Shown: positions 16,913 to 26,725 of the stretch, piece after piece
How positions within the stretch are numbered: the stretch's first letter is position 1
How the letters are laid out: each line of letters starts with the position of its first letter
From: Lacrimispora defluvii
Lineage (GTDB): Bacteria > Bacillota > Clostridia > Lachnospirales > Lachnospiraceae
Direction of reading: 5' to 3'
Length of the DNA: 64,000 nucleotides
NCBI GenBank assembly: GCA_013036995.1
Contig: JAAOXG010000001.1
Location: forward strand, 359,386-423,385
Position numbers and translations under genes: made by a program
The notes under the pieces: generated by a model
The model's input: only the letters and a program-made list of their open reading frames with translations
Told to the model about the DNA's origin: nothing
Databases searched by the model: none

Positions 16913-18151
16913 ATGCAAAAGAAGGTTTTTTCAGCGGCCGTTTTTCTGCTTGCAGCGGCTTGTATTCTCACTGCCTGCAAAAAGAACGGCTTTATTTTTA
17001 AAAAGAATCCGGTCAGGGAGTGCACACTTACATTTTGGCATTGGGACACCGGGCATGAAGAATTTTATGAGAAAATTGCATCTGATTATGGGAAGGAGCA
17101 TGAAGGAGTAAAAATAAATATCAGGCTGGTACCCTATGAAACCTATACCAAGGAGTGGTTAAAAGCCGCTTCTGAAGGGGAAACTGCAGATGTTTTTGCC
17201 ATTCCTCCTGAAAGCCTGGCTGAGTTTATAGACAGCAGGAAGCTAGAGGCACTGACCTATGCAGATCTTATCCCTGCAGGCAGTGAAGAGGAAATTCTTA
17301 TAAACAGACCAGGAAAAGAGACGGCTTATGCCCTTCCTGCAGCCGGCAGTCTTCCGGTGATTTTTTATAATAAAGATATCTATGAACAGAATCAGCTTGT
17401 GGTTCCTGAAACGCTTTCGGATTTTGTGACAAACTGTGCCATATTAAAACAGTCTTCCTGCCAGCCGTTTGCCATGTCGCTGACAGAGGAGGGGAGGTTT
17501 GATGCTTTTGATTTTGCAGCCGGAATTCTGGCTAACGGAAAGAGCCTTAATGGCAAAAAGTCAGAGAAACAGGACTTTAAAAAGCTGCTGGATCAAAATA
17601 CCGGCTATTATGACCTGCTTGGACTGGCTATGGAATTATCCCTGGATAAGGGAGTCTGTGTGAAAGGGCATCAGGCTCTGTTAGATAATTTTGCACAGAA
17701 CAAATACGCCATGATCTGCGGCACCACAGAGGACATTGCTGCCTTAAATAGCATGTCATCATCTTTTGGGTGGTTCATGCTGCCGGGAGAGGATTATACA
17801 AAAGCAGGAGTCTGGAAGGCAAATCATATGTTCGGGGCTGCAAAAAAGGGAAAATCAGTGAAGGAAGCAAAAAATTTTCTTTCCTATTTCCTTACCCGTG
17901 AAAACCAGCTGGCATTTTCAGCAGAGTTTGGGATGCTTCCGGCCGTAAAAGGCTTAAAGCCGGATGATAAGGAAATCAGGCAGGCTTACGAACTGGTAAG
18001 CGGGAAAAAGGATGTGTATTTCTCATTTTTTCAGACCATGTCTCAGGAAGAGAAAACGTTATGTGCGGAGAAATTAGATCTTATATTTTCAGGCGAAGTA
18101 ACGGATCCGGAAGGCTTTTTGACAGATTGGATCAAAAAGCTGGAGGATTAG
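16913..18151 (+). CDS. extracellular solute-binding lipoprotein (family 1) in the Tad operon
   Basis: A 412-residue lipoprotein with signal peptide and lipobox LTAC (about residue 21). The mature part has the fold signature of sugar-type ABC binding proteins: TFWHWDTGHEEFYEKIASDY, YETYTKEWLKAASEGETADVF, LPAAGSLPVIFYNKDIYEQ, and MICGTTEDIAAL. No permease or ATPase genes accompany it. It is 25 bp after the TadG-like gene and 30 bp before the adhesin gene, all on one strand, so it appears to be part of the pilus operon. It may act as a receptor or envelope scaffold rather than in transport. Confidence 0.82.
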   Translation: MQKKVFSAAVFLLAAACILTACKKNGFIFKKNPVRECTLTFWHWDTGHEEFYEKIASDYGKEHEGVKINIRLVPYETYTKEWLKAASEGETADVFAIPPESLAEFIDSRKLEALTYADLIPAGSEEEILINRPGKETAYALPAAGSLPVIFYNKDIYEQNQLVVPETLSDFVTNCAILKQSSCQPFAMSLTEEGRFDAFDFAAGILANGKSLNGKKSEKQDFKKLLDQNTGYYDLLGLAMELSLDKGVCVKGHQALLDNFAQNKYAMICGTTEDIAALNSMSSSFGWFMLPGEDYTKAGVWKANHMFGAAKKGKSVKEAKNFLSYFLTRENQLAFSAEFGMLPAVKGLKPDDKEIRQAYELVSGKKDVYFSFFQTMSQEEKTLCAEKLDLIFSGEVTDPEGFLTDWIKKLED

Positions 18152-18181
18152 CCGGAAAAGTCGTGTGTGGAGGTAAAAGCA

Positions 18182-20950
18182 ATGTTTAAAATAATAAGAA
18201 AAGGGCTGCCGGTCATGCTGCTGGCACTTTTTGGGCTGTTTCTTTATCCTGCAAAGGTCCTGGCAGCTTCTGTCCAGCCCCTGACGATTTATGTAACTAC
18301 CGTTATTGATAATTCGTCAGATTATCCGGATCAGACCGGACAGATAAATTCCAAATATGATGCAAAACGGATATACCAGATGTCAAAAACCAGTAACTAT
18401 CCGGCTTATTATCCATCCGGATATGAAACAGGGGTAGTAACTGTGAAAAACGGCTTTACATCAACCGTAAAGTTCCCCGGAAAATCTTCAGGCACAAACT
18501 GCAATACGGTCTGGTTCGGGGCAAACGGATACACCGATTCTCATTTGAGCCTTGTTTCCGTAGAATACGGCAAAAACGTAAGCGCCTATACCTATAACGG
18601 AACCGGGAACGCTTCCAATCCATTTGCAACCCAGGCCTATAACTGGGTTTCAATCGGCGGTAATGCTGCCGAAGTCAAAGTCACCCTGCATTTCAGATAT
18701 AATCCGGATATTGATGAGGTACCGCCAGAAGAGGTGCCGGAGCCGGATCATAAGAAAGTGATTGATTATCTGGGCGATGGTGCCGGGAACCCGGATACGG
18801 ATGCCCATGGGGCGAATGATTACCGGATTTATCTGGATTTAACTACCAGCAGGGAAGAAGAAGCAAGGAAATCAGATATAATTTTTGTTTTGGACGTCAG
18901 TAATTCCATGGAAGAATCAATGGGAGGCGAATCCCGGTTCCAGGTCATGAAACAGACCGTTTACAATGCGGTGTCGGTTCTTGCAGAAAATCCGGATAAC
19001 CGCTTTTCCATCATCACCTTCGGAACAAATTCCAAACTTGTGGTTTCAGGAAGCACAGACAGGAACAGTTTGCTTCAGTCCATAAATTCCCTTGCTCTGC
19101 CGGGAGGCTCGGAAGGCGGTACAAATTACTACCAGTCCATGAATCAGGCGTCTGAACTGATCGGGGGGCTGTCCTCACCAGGAGCAGAGCAGGTGGTGTT
19201 TTTCATTACCGACGGGCAGCCTACGGCTGCAACGCCTGCCGCACAGGCACTTGGCTATTCGGTTTATACAGAGGTTGGAACTGTTTATGCTGCTGATGCG
19301 GCCAGGCAGATGCAGGGAGTTGACCGGTTTTATTCTATTTTTATGGGGAGCAGCACCGGAGGTGCATCGACGCTGCAGACCATTACCCAGATGGTAAATA
19401 CCAATATTGAAAAATACATGGTTCAGGCGGCCAGTGCGGAACAGATAAACAATGCATTTAACCGGTTCGTGTCTCAAATCAGCAATTCGTTCTACGATGT
19501 GACAATCAATGATCAGCTTTCTGAGTACGTTGATTATCTGGGGGACTTAAAGGTGATGCGTCAGACCGGCAGTGCACAGCCGGAGTATCTGTCAGCCGGC
19601 AGCGATTATACGTCAGGTTTTGAAAATGCCGGAATTAATATAAAGCTGTTAAGCGCTACATTGCCGGCCAGCCGTTATGTCGTATCTTTTAATGTACGCG
19701 CTTCCGGCAAAGCACTGGATTACTATGATTCAAACCAAAGCTATCCCCATACAGGAGATTCCGGCACGGATTATCCAGGCAACAGTACCAGTTCGGGTAT
19801 GCCCGGATTTTACTCCAATTCAAAGGCTGGGCTTTCCTATTCATACGGTAAAAGCGGAAGAGCTGAGTATGCTTACAACAAGCCGGTGGTCCAGGTTGTT
19901 GAACCGGATGCTGTCCAGGCTGAAATCCGTTTAAAAAAGATTCTGACAGGAAAAACGCTGGAAGCCGGCAGTTTCCAGTTTGAGATCAGCAGGGTTTTGG
20001 ACGGGAACGAAATTCCTGTTGCAACAGCTTTTAATGATGCGGAGGGCAATATTACGTTTCCGGAGGTAAACTTAAGCAAACCGGGGATTTTTCTATTTCA
20101 TGTAAAGGAGATTATTCCCCAGGAGAAAATACCGGGCATGGTATATGACACTAAGACAATTCAGGTAGAGGTAGAGGCTGCAAGATCCGGGGAAGAACTA
20201 ACAGCCCAGGTCCGTTATCCGGCGGATGTTTCCTTTGTCAACCATTATGAGCCGCAGCCGGTATCTGTCAGCCTGAATGCTCAAAAAAAGCTCTATGGAT
20301 GTGCTCTGAAGAAAGGGATGTTCCAGTTCCGTCTTCTTAACGGAAACAATGAGGGAGTGGAGACAGTGCCAAATGATGGTTCCGGAAAAATCAGTTTTTC
20401 CCCTTTGACATTTACAAAAGAAGGAACCTACACGTATCTGATCCGGGAGTCCGTGCCCATTCCTGCCGACCCCAATATTACCTATGATTTAAAAACCGTC
20501 ACGGCAAAGGTTCTGGTGACGGACACCGGCGGAAAACTGAAGGCAGAGGTTTCCTATTGGCCCGATCAGGTTTTTAAGAATAGTTTTACTTACCAGACGG
20601 AATCGGCAACCATTGAAGTGAAAAAGGTTCTGACCGGAATGCAGCTCACGGCCGGACTGTTTGAATTTGAACTTAAGGATATGCAGACCGGTGACGTACA
20701 GAAAACTGAAAACAGGGCAGATGGCACTGTCAGCTTTATGGAATCCTATGATGAACCGGGTGAGCATACTTATCAGATCAGGGAAATAAAACCTTCTGAC
20801 CCCATTCCGTATATGAACTATGACAGCAAAACGATTACGGTTACAGTACTGGTGGAAGATGATGGTACGGGAAATTTAGTCACAACAGTGGAATATCCTG
20901 ATGATAAAACTTTCTATAATACCTATAAGATCCGAGGCGGGATCTGGTAA
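18182..20950 (+). CDS. VWA-domain pilus adhesin with three Spy0128-type repeats
   Basis: Start at ATG 18182 after GGAGGTAAAAG. The 922-residue product has a signal peptide ending near KVLAAS. A VWA domain begins near residue 230, with MIDAS motif DVSNSM, later TNYYQSM and FFITDGQP. Three tandem repeats of about 100 residues follow (from about residue 580), each beginning K-K-x-L-T-G or similar and carrying a Glu (VKEI, IRES, IREI) and a final Asn (FVNHY, FKNSF, FYNTY), as in Spy0128-type pilin domains that form Lys-Asn isopeptide bonds. It ends without LPXTG or a membrane anchor. Likely the tip or shaft adhesin of the Tad pilus. Confidence 0.8.
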   Translation: MFKIIRKGLPVMLLALFGLFLYPAKVLAASVQPLTIYVTTVIDNSSDYPDQTGQINSKYDAKRIYQMSKTSNYPAYYPSGYETGVVTVKNGFTSTVKFPGKSSGTNCNTVWFGANGYTDSHLSLVSVEYGKNVSAYTYNGTGNASNPFATQAYNWVSIGGNAAEVKVTLHFRYNPDIDEVPPEEVPEPDHKKVIDYLGDGAGNPDTDAHGANDYRIYLDLTTSREEEARKSDIIFVLDVSNSMEESMGGESRFQVMKQTVYNAVSVLAENPDNRFSIITFGTNSKLVVSGSTDRNSLLQSINSLALPGGSEGGTNYYQSMNQASELIGGLSSPGAEQVVFFITDGQPTAATPAAQALGYSVYTEVGTVYAADAARQMQGVDRFYSIFMGSSTGGASTLQTITQMVNTNIEKYMVQAASAEQINNAFNRFVSQISNSFYDVTINDQLSEYVDYLGDLKVMRQTGSAQPEYLSAGSDYTSGFENAGINIKLLSATLPASRYVVSFNVRASGKALDYYDSNQSYPHTGDSGTDYPGNSTSSGMPGFYSNSKAGLSYSYGKSGRAEYAYNKPVVQVVEPDAVQAEIRLKKILTGKTLEAGSFQFEISRVLDGNEIPVATAFNDAEGNITFPEVNLSKPGIFLFHVKEIIPQEKIPGMVYDTKTIQVEVEAARSGEELTAQVRYPADVSFVNHYEPQPVSVSLNAQKKLYGCALKKGMFQFRLLNGNNEGVETVPNDGSGKISFSPLTFTKEGTYTYLIRESVPIPADPNITYDLKTVTAKVLVTDTGGKLKAEVSYWPDQVFKNSFTYQTESATIEVKKVLTGMQLTAGLFEFELKDMQTGDVQKTENRADGTVSFMESYDEPGEHTYQIREIKPSDPIPYMNYDSKTITVTVLVEDDGTGNLVTTVEYPDDKTFYNTYKIRGGIW

Positions 20951-21065
20951 TTCTGTTTCAGAGGAGTAATTTTAATTTAAATACACCACAAAGCTATGTT
21001 ATAATTATTAAAACTGTTATATCATTGAAGTATTAATAAACAGAAAAGGGGAGGTGACAAACCAG

Positions 21066-22028
21066 ATGGACTCCATGGAATCAGCCAGAAGATCAAAATA
21101 CAAAGAGCCAATCCAGCACGGAAACGCCTTCTTCCCAATCAGCACCCACGAAACCGATATCAGGCTAAGGGAAGGAAAAACCTTTCACACCTACATTATG
21201 AACGGAGAGAACTTTGGAGGTATGGTTGGGTTAGGTCAGGAGCCGCCCCTATATTTCCACTGCCACAGAGAACTGGAACTGTTCTGGGTATGCAAAGGAA
21301 CTGCCAGAATCAACATAGAAAATGAAGAGATTAAAGTCCATGAAGGAGACGTTCTGTTAATACGTCCAGACAGAATCCACGGCTCCAATGATTTTTTAAA
21401 AGAAGACCTCATCTACCGGACAATCTTATTCAGCTACGAGTTTGTAGGCAGTATGGAGAATGATGTGATCAGGCAAAATTACATTGACCCCCTATTTTCC
21501 GTAACGACCGGACCTTATATCTTTTCCTCATCCCAACAGCAGGAGAGTGAAAGACAATATCAGCTTTTAGATGAAGCATACGCCATATATGAAAATGGTC
21601 AAAAAGGATTTGAACTGCTTTTAAAAGCCAAAATACTGGAATTCTTCTATGAAATAGTAAAAAGCGGAAAAATATCACAGACACAGGCGCAGACTGATAC
21701 AGGAGTCGGCTTATTTATGAAAAACATCAATCATTACATAATTGAAAATTACACAAACAGAATCGGACTATGTGACGCAGCAAAGCACGTTTCCATGAGC
21801 AGGGGGTATTTCTGCCGCTACTTTAAACATGCATTTCACATGACCTTTCATGAGTACCTGACTCATGTGCGGCTGCGGGAAGCTGAGAATCTGGTTCGCA
21901 CCACACGCCTTGGTATGGAAGAGATTGCAATCCGCACGGGATTTTCCAATTCCAATTACTTTACAGTCAGTTTTAAGAAGCATTATCATATGATTCCCAC
22001 AAAATACCGGAACGAAGTTAACATTTAA
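21066..22028 (+). CDS. AraC-family transcription regulator with cupin sensor domain
   Basis: Start at ATG 21066, right after GGGGAGGTGACAAACCAG; the GTG at 21054 lies in the ribosome site itself. The 320-residue product has an N-terminal cupin (HCHRELELFWVCKG, VHEGDVLLIRPDRIHGSN) that would bind a sugar or related ligand. The C-terminal double helix-turn-helix is typical (GLCDAAKHVSMSRGYFCRYFKHAF and IAIRTGFSNSNYFTVSFKKHY). The downstream GH31 glycosidase gene in the same direction is the probable target. A terminator lies between them. Confidence 0.88.
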   Translation: MDSMESARRSKYKEPIQHGNAFFPISTHETDIRLREGKTFHTYIMNGENFGGMVGLGQEPPLYFHCHRELELFWVCKGTARINIENEEIKVHEGDVLLIRPDRIHGSNDFLKEDLIYRTILFSYEFVGSMENDVIRQNYIDPLFSVTTGPYIFSSSQQQESERQYQLLDEAYAIYENGQKGFELLLKAKILEFFYEIVKSGKISQTQAQTDTGVGLFMKNINHYIIENYTNRIGLCDAAKHVSMSRGYFCRYFKHAFHMTFHEYLTHVRLREAENLVRTTRLGMEEIAIRTGFSNSNYFTVSFKKHYHMIPTKYRNEVNI

Positions 22029-22048
22029 TCATACTGCACCCATCCCAC

Positions 22049-22091
22049 AAGGAGAGGAGCCCCAATCATTTACGGAGCCCTTCTCCTTTTT
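22049..22091 (+). terminator. rho-independent terminator after the AraC gene
   Basis: AAGGAGA (22049-22055) pairs with TCTCCTT (22082-22088); GGAGC and GCCC parts extend the stem, followed by T residues. Confidence 0.6.
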
Positions 22092-22207
22092 ATCCCCTCC
22101 ACTATAAAGTCACTTTTTTAATAAAAGAGGTCAATAAAAACAGGGTAACTTTATGTGAATACAACTAAAATAATAGTATGAATCCGAAAGAAAGGGGTAT
22201 AAAAGGC

Positions 22208-24208
22208 ATGAATTATATCAGAGAAGACCAGGGAGCTATTATTTTTGAAAATGACGGGGAGACCCTCCGTATCGAGCCGTGGGGGAAAAATTCCCTGCGG
22301 GTGCGTGCCGTGATGATGGGGGATATCAAAGATACGGATTATGCACTTCTTCCAGCACCATTTACATCAGCTGCAATCATAATAAAAGATGAGTATAACG
22401 GCTCAATTACCAACGGAGCAATCACCGCAGTGTTATCAGTAGACGACTGGCACAAAAGATGCAGGGTAAGCTTTTTTAACCAGAAGGGAGAACTTCTCCT
22501 GGAGGAAGAAAAAGCAGGGGGAGCCCTTAATAAAAAGACCAGAAATTTTAAACCCAGACTGGGAGGTGACTATGAGCTGACGGTTACATTTGCATCCGAC
22601 CAGTCGGAACGGCTGTATGGAATGGGGCAGTATCAGCAGGAAGTATTAAACGTGAAAAACTGCATTTTAGAGCTTGCCCATAGAAACTCCCAGGCTTCTG
22701 TTCCGTTTGTACTTTCCCATAAAGGATATGGCTTTTTCTGGCATAACCCTGCAGTGGGAACCGCCTCCTTTGGAAAGAACATTACCCAGTGGTATGCGGA
22801 AAGCACCAGGCAGATGGATTACTGGATCACCGCAGGGGATACCCCGGAAGAAATCGTGGGAGCTTATGCCAAAGCCACCGGAACACCTCCTCCCATGCCG
22901 GAACATGGTCTTGGATTCTGGCAGTGCAAGTTAAGATACTGGAACCAGGAAGAGCTTTTAAACGTTGCCAGAGAATATCATAAAAGAGGAATTCCGGTAG
23001 ATGTGATCGTGGTTGATTTCTACCACTGGCCTAAGTGCGGTGACTACCGTTTTGATGAAAATGATTTCCCCGATCCCAAAGCGATGGTAGAGGAACTAAA
23101 CGGTTATGGAATGGAGCTGATGGTTTCCATCTGGCCACAGGTGAACCTGACCAGTGAAAATTATGAGGAAATGAAACAGAAAGGACTGCTTGTAAAATCA
23201 GAACGTGGAGTTCCCATTGCAATGCGGTTCCAGGGGGAGAATGCATTCTTTGATGCAACCAATCCAAAAGCCAGAGAATATGTATGGAACTTATGCAAAA
23301 AGAATTATTATGACTATGGGATTAAAACCTTCTGGCTTGATGAGGCCGAGCCGGAATTTTCCACTTATGAGTATGACAATTACCGTTACTATATGGGGCC
23401 TGTTAATCAGATCGGAAACATTTATCCCCAGCTCTACGCAAAAACCTTCTATGACGGTCTGATCGCTGCCGGTATGGAAACAGCGGTTAATCTGCTGCGC
23501 TGTGCCTGGGCAGGCAGCCAGCGCTATGGCGCACTGGTGTGGTCCGGAGATATTCACAGTGATTGGAAGACGTTAAGAGAGCAGCTTTGTGCAGGTCTGA
23601 ATATGGGAATAGCCGGAATTCCCTGGTGGACAACTGACATCGGAGGATTCATGGGCGGAGATCCCACAGATCCTTCCTTCCAGCAGCTGCTTGTCCGCTG
23701 GTTCCAGTGGGGAACGTTCTGTCCGGTTATGCGGCTTCATGGTGACAGGAGTCCATCAAAGCCAGTTAATCACGCAGACGGTTCCCCATCAATGCCAACG
23801 GGAGCAGATAATGAAATATGGAGCTTCGGAGAAGAAAACACACCTGTTTTAGAAAAATACATACAGTTCAGAGAAGCGATGCGGCCTTATATACGAAAAT
23901 TAATGAATGAAGCCCATGAATTTGGTAAACCAGTCATGCGTACCATGTTCTATGAATTCCCCCAGGATGAGCTGTGCTGGGATCTGACCGATCAGTATAT
24001 GTTTGGTTCCGATATTCTAACGGCGCCAATTCTTTACGAGAATACATACGAAAGGGATGTATATCTCCCCCGCGGAGCTAGCTGGACCCTGATTTATGAT
24101 GGAACAAAATACGAAGGAGGACAAATTGTTCATCAGACAGCCGGTATTGATCAAATTCCAGTTTTTCTTCGTGACGGTAGTCAGAAAGAATTGATTGGAA
24201 AAATATAA
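22208..24208 (+). CDS. GH31 glycosidase, alpha-xylosidase/alpha-glucosidase type
   Basis: Start at ATG 22208 (MNYIREDQG) after AAAGGGGT; an ATG at 22178 lacks spacing. The 666-residue cytoplasmic enzyme has the GH31 N-terminal beta domain and catalytic barrel (GLGFWQCKLRYWNQEELL, PVDVIVVDFYHWP). The nucleophile is Asp378 in FWLDEAEPE and the acid/base is Asp448 in VWSGDIHSDW. WQCKLRY and the DFYHWPKCGDYRFDE loop are typical of alpha-xylosidases related to YicI, so xyloglucan or isoprimeverose-type substrates are likely, but alpha-glucosidase activity cannot be excluded. No transporter adjoins; regulation probably by the upstream AraC protein. Confidence 0.85.
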   Translation: MNYIREDQGAIIFENDGETLRIEPWGKNSLRVRAVMMGDIKDTDYALLPAPFTSAAIIIKDEYNGSITNGAITAVLSVDDWHKRCRVSFFNQKGELLLEEEKAGGALNKKTRNFKPRLGGDYELTVTFASDQSERLYGMGQYQQEVLNVKNCILELAHRNSQASVPFVLSHKGYGFFWHNPAVGTASFGKNITQWYAESTRQMDYWITAGDTPEEIVGAYAKATGTPPPMPEHGLGFWQCKLRYWNQEELLNVAREYHKRGIPVDVIVVDFYHWPKCGDYRFDENDFPDPKAMVEELNGYGMELMVSIWPQVNLTSENYEEMKQKGLLVKSERGVPIAMRFQGENAFFDATNPKAREYVWNLCKKNYYDYGIKTFWLDEAEPEFSTYEYDNYRYYMGPVNQIGNIYPQLYAKTFYDGLIAAGMETAVNLLRCAWAGSQRYGALVWSGDIHSDWKTLREQLCAGLNMGIAGIPWWTTDIGGFMGGDPTDPSFQQLLVRWFQWGTFCPVMRLHGDRSPSKPVNHADGSPSMPTGADNEIWSFGEENTPVLEKYIQFREAMRPYIRKLMNEAHEFGKPVMRTMFYEFPQDELCWDLTDQYMFGSDILTAPILYENTYERDVYLPRGASWTLIYDGTKYEGGQIVHQTAGIDQIPVFLRDGSQKELIGKI

Positions 24209-24346
24209 ATCCAGCTCAATCAGCCCCCAAACAGGCCCTTTTTTTACCAAAAATTACATGTAGAGCGCTAAAAATTACATGAACGAAAAAAATGCAGACT
24301 TTTGTAGTATAATCACCTCAATGGAAACAGGAAGGGAGGAGATACG

Positions 24347-24517
24347 ATTTTTACTGCAATTGCATTTATCGTAATTGGGTTGCTTCTGGTATTTATGCCA
24401 TATGAAAAATTTCTTGAAATTTTTCCGGCAGCCAAATCCAAAATAATGATTAAAGTTTTAGGGGGCTTTTTTCTGATTTTTGGTTTTGGTTACATATTAC
24501 TGGCGCTGTTCGTGTAA
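24347..24517 (+). CDS. small two-helix membrane protein, probable ATT start
   Basis: An open frame of 56 codons with two hydrophobic helices (FTAIAFIVIGLLLVFMPY and IKVLGGFFLIFGFGYILLALF) separated by a short charged loop. GGGAGGAG at 24334-24341 lies five bases before ATT 24347; there is no ATG, GTG or TTG in frame close to it, and the first in-frame ATG would remove the first helix. This implies the rare AUU initiation codon. No function assigned. Promoter-like TATAAT-type sequence (TAGTATAAT) lies at about 24305-24313. Confidence 0.5.
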   Translation: MFTAIAFIVIGLLLVFMPYEKFLEIFPAAKSKIMIKVLGGFFLIFGFGYILLALFV

Positions 24518-24776
24518 GACACAGTTTTTACAGTTCAGTTTTGGAATATCAATATCATATGCAATCAGACAAGTATGAAAAGCTGTGATTTCAATCATTA
24601 TAAATGATCGGAAAAACAACAAAGAAAGAAGCGGCGGAATGAATTCCCCGCTTTTTTCTTTTGAAGATATGGAACTTTTAAAATTTAAGAACCTGTTAAC
24701 TGGAAAAATCAGGCGTATGATGTTATAATGAAAATAATGAAACAAATATAGAAAAAGGAGCACAAAAATACGATAC

Positions 24777-26609
24777 ATGGATAAACATCAAGTACTCAGG
24801 CACTATTTCGGTTACGACAGTTTCCGGGAAGGGCAGGAAATACTGATTGACAGCATTCTGGCAGGGAGAGATGCCATGGGGATTATGCCGACTGGTTCAG
24901 GCAAGTCTCTTTGCTTTCAGGTTCCGGCTCTTATGACAGAAGGAATTACTTTAGTTATTTCCCCTTTGATTTCCCTGATGAAAGATCAGGTCGCTTCACT
25001 TAATCAGGCAGGCATTCACGCCGCATATCTTAACAGTTCTCTAAGTTCAAGTCAGTATGTAAAAGCCCTCGCTTATGCACGGGAAGGGCGTTATCCCATT
25101 ATTTACGTTGCACCGGAACGGCTTTTGACCGAAGAATTTTTGGATTTTTGCTTAAACGTCCGGATTTCCATGGTAGCAGTGGATGAAGCTCATTGCGTTT
25201 CCCAGTGGGGACAGGACTTCAGACCCAGCTATTTAAAGATTGTTGATTTTATTGAAAAACTTCCAAAACGACCTGTTATCAGTGCTTTTACTGCTACGGC
25301 CACAAAGGATGTTCGTGAAGATATTATTGACATTTTGATGCTTCAGGATCCGGCTGTTGTATCAACTGGTTATGACAGACCTAATCTCTATTTAAGTGTG
25401 CAGTCTCCTAAGGATAAGTATGCCACCATGAAAAATTTTGTGGAGAGACACCCGGGGCAGTGCGGAATTATTTATTGTCTCACCAGAAAGATGGTGGAGG
25501 AAGTCTGTGGGAGATTAAACAAAGAAGGATTTTTTGCAACCAGGTATCATGCAGGATTAAGTGATGCAGAACGCAGAACCAATCAGGATGATTTTATTTA
25601 TGACAAGAGCCTTATTATGGTGGCCACCAATGCCTTTGGAATGGGCATTGATAAGTCCAATGTCCGCTATGTCATTCATTATAATATGCCAAAAAATCTG
25701 GAGTCCTATTATCAGGAAGTGGGACGATGTTCCAGAGACGGGGAGCCGGGAGAATGCCTGCTTCTTTATGGTGGCCAGGATGTAATCACCAATCAGATGT
25801 TTATTGAAAGCAATCAGGATAATCAGGAGCTTGATCCCATCACCCGAAAGCTTGTGGAAGAACGGGACAGGGAACGGCTGAAAAAAATGACCTATTACTG
25901 CTTTACCAACGATTGCCTGAGGGATTACATACTCCGCTATTTTGGAGAGTATAAGGAAAATTACTGTGGGAATTGTTCCAACTGCTTAACCGGATTTGAG
26001 ACTGTGGATGTGACGGATATTGCAAAAGCCATGATTGGATGTACGGAAACCAGCAGACAGCGGTATGGTGCCAACGTAATTATGGATACTTTGCATGGCG
26101 CCAATACGGCTAAGATCAGGAATTACGGTATGAATGAAAACCCCTATTATGCAGTATTATCAAAAGTTCCTGTTTACAAGCTGAGGCAGGTCATGAATCA
26201 TCTCCTTTTAAAGGAATATCTGTCTGTTACCAACGATGAGTATGCCATTGTAAAGCTGACGCAAAAGGCAGGTGCTGTTTTAAACGAAGAAGAAACCATT
26301 CTCATGAAGATGGCAAAAGAGGAAGCCGTTATTTCAGAGGGAAAAGAAAATCGTAAGACAAAGAAGAGCAGTTCATCGGCACTGGATCTTTCTAAGGCTG
26401 ACGAAGAATTGTTTGAAAAATTAAGAACACTCCGGCTAAAAATAGCCAAAGAGGAAAAAGTACCACCCTATATTGTATTTTCCGATAAAACCCTGATCCA
26501 TATGTCGGTGCAAAAACCAAAGAACCGGGAAGAGATGCTTCTGGTGTCCGGTGTGGGAACATTTAAATATGATAAATATGGAGAAAGATTTTTAGAAATT
26601 TTAAAATAA
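24777..26609 (+). CDS. recQ: ATP-dependent DNA helicase RecQ
   Basis: A 610-residue superfamily 2 helicase, ATG 24777 after AAAAGGAGC. Motifs in order: RecQ motif 0 (FGYDSFREGQEILID), Walker A (MPTGSGKSLCFQ), DEAH box (AVDEAHCVSQWGQDFRP), motif III (AFTATAT), motif V (NAFGMGIDKSNVRYVIH) and VI (YYQEVGRCSRDG). A zinc-binding Cys cluster (CFTNDCLRDYIL...CGNCSNC) and winged helix follow. The C-terminal HRDC domain is present (LRLKIAKEEKVPPYIVFSDKTL). Complete; acts in recombination repair and at stalled forks. Confidence 0.95.
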   Translation: MDKHQVLRHYFGYDSFREGQEILIDSILAGRDAMGIMPTGSGKSLCFQVPALMTEGITLVISPLISLMKDQVASLNQAGIHAAYLNSSLSSSQYVKALAYAREGRYPIIYVAPERLLTEEFLDFCLNVRISMVAVDEAHCVSQWGQDFRPSYLKIVDFIEKLPKRPVISAFTATATKDVREDIIDILMLQDPAVVSTGYDRPNLYLSVQSPKDKYATMKNFVERHPGQCGIIYCLTRKMVEEVCGRLNKEGFFATRYHAGLSDAERRTNQDDFIYDKSLIMVATNAFGMGIDKSNVRYVIHYNMPKNLESYYQEVGRCSRDGEPGECLLLYGGQDVITNQMFIESNQDNQELDPITRKLVEERDRERLKKMTYYCFTNDCLRDYILRYFGEYKENYCGNCSNCLTGFETVDVTDIAKAMIGCTETSRQRYGANVIMDTLHGANTAKIRNYGMNENPYYAVLSKVPVYKLRQVMNHLLLKEYLSVTNDEYAIVKLTQKAGAVLNEEETILMKMAKEEAVISEGKENRKTKKSSSSALDLSKADEELFEKLRTLRLKIAKEEKVPPYIVFSDKTLIHMSVQKPKNREEMLLVSGVGTFKYDKYGERFLEILK

Positions 26610-26611
26610 AG

Positions 26612-26657
26612 AATTCTGCCAGGAACGATTTGATCTGCTTCCTGGCGGAATTTTTTT
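26612..26657 (+). terminator. strong rho-independent terminator after recQ
   Basis: A 14-bp stem, AATTCTGCCAGGAA (26612-26625) against TTCCTGGCGGAATT (26639-26652) with one G-T pair, followed by a run of T. Confidence 0.88.
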
Positions 26658-26725
26658 AATTGAAATACAAACTTCTGGGCATAATGAAACAGAAAAGTTA
26701 TTTGAAACAAACAGGAGGAGCGATT

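Noticed and set aside
20900..20950. LPXTG-type sorting signal on the VWA protein
   Set aside because: The C-terminus reads NTYKIRGGIW and stops; no LPXTG, hydrophobic stretch or basic tail is present.
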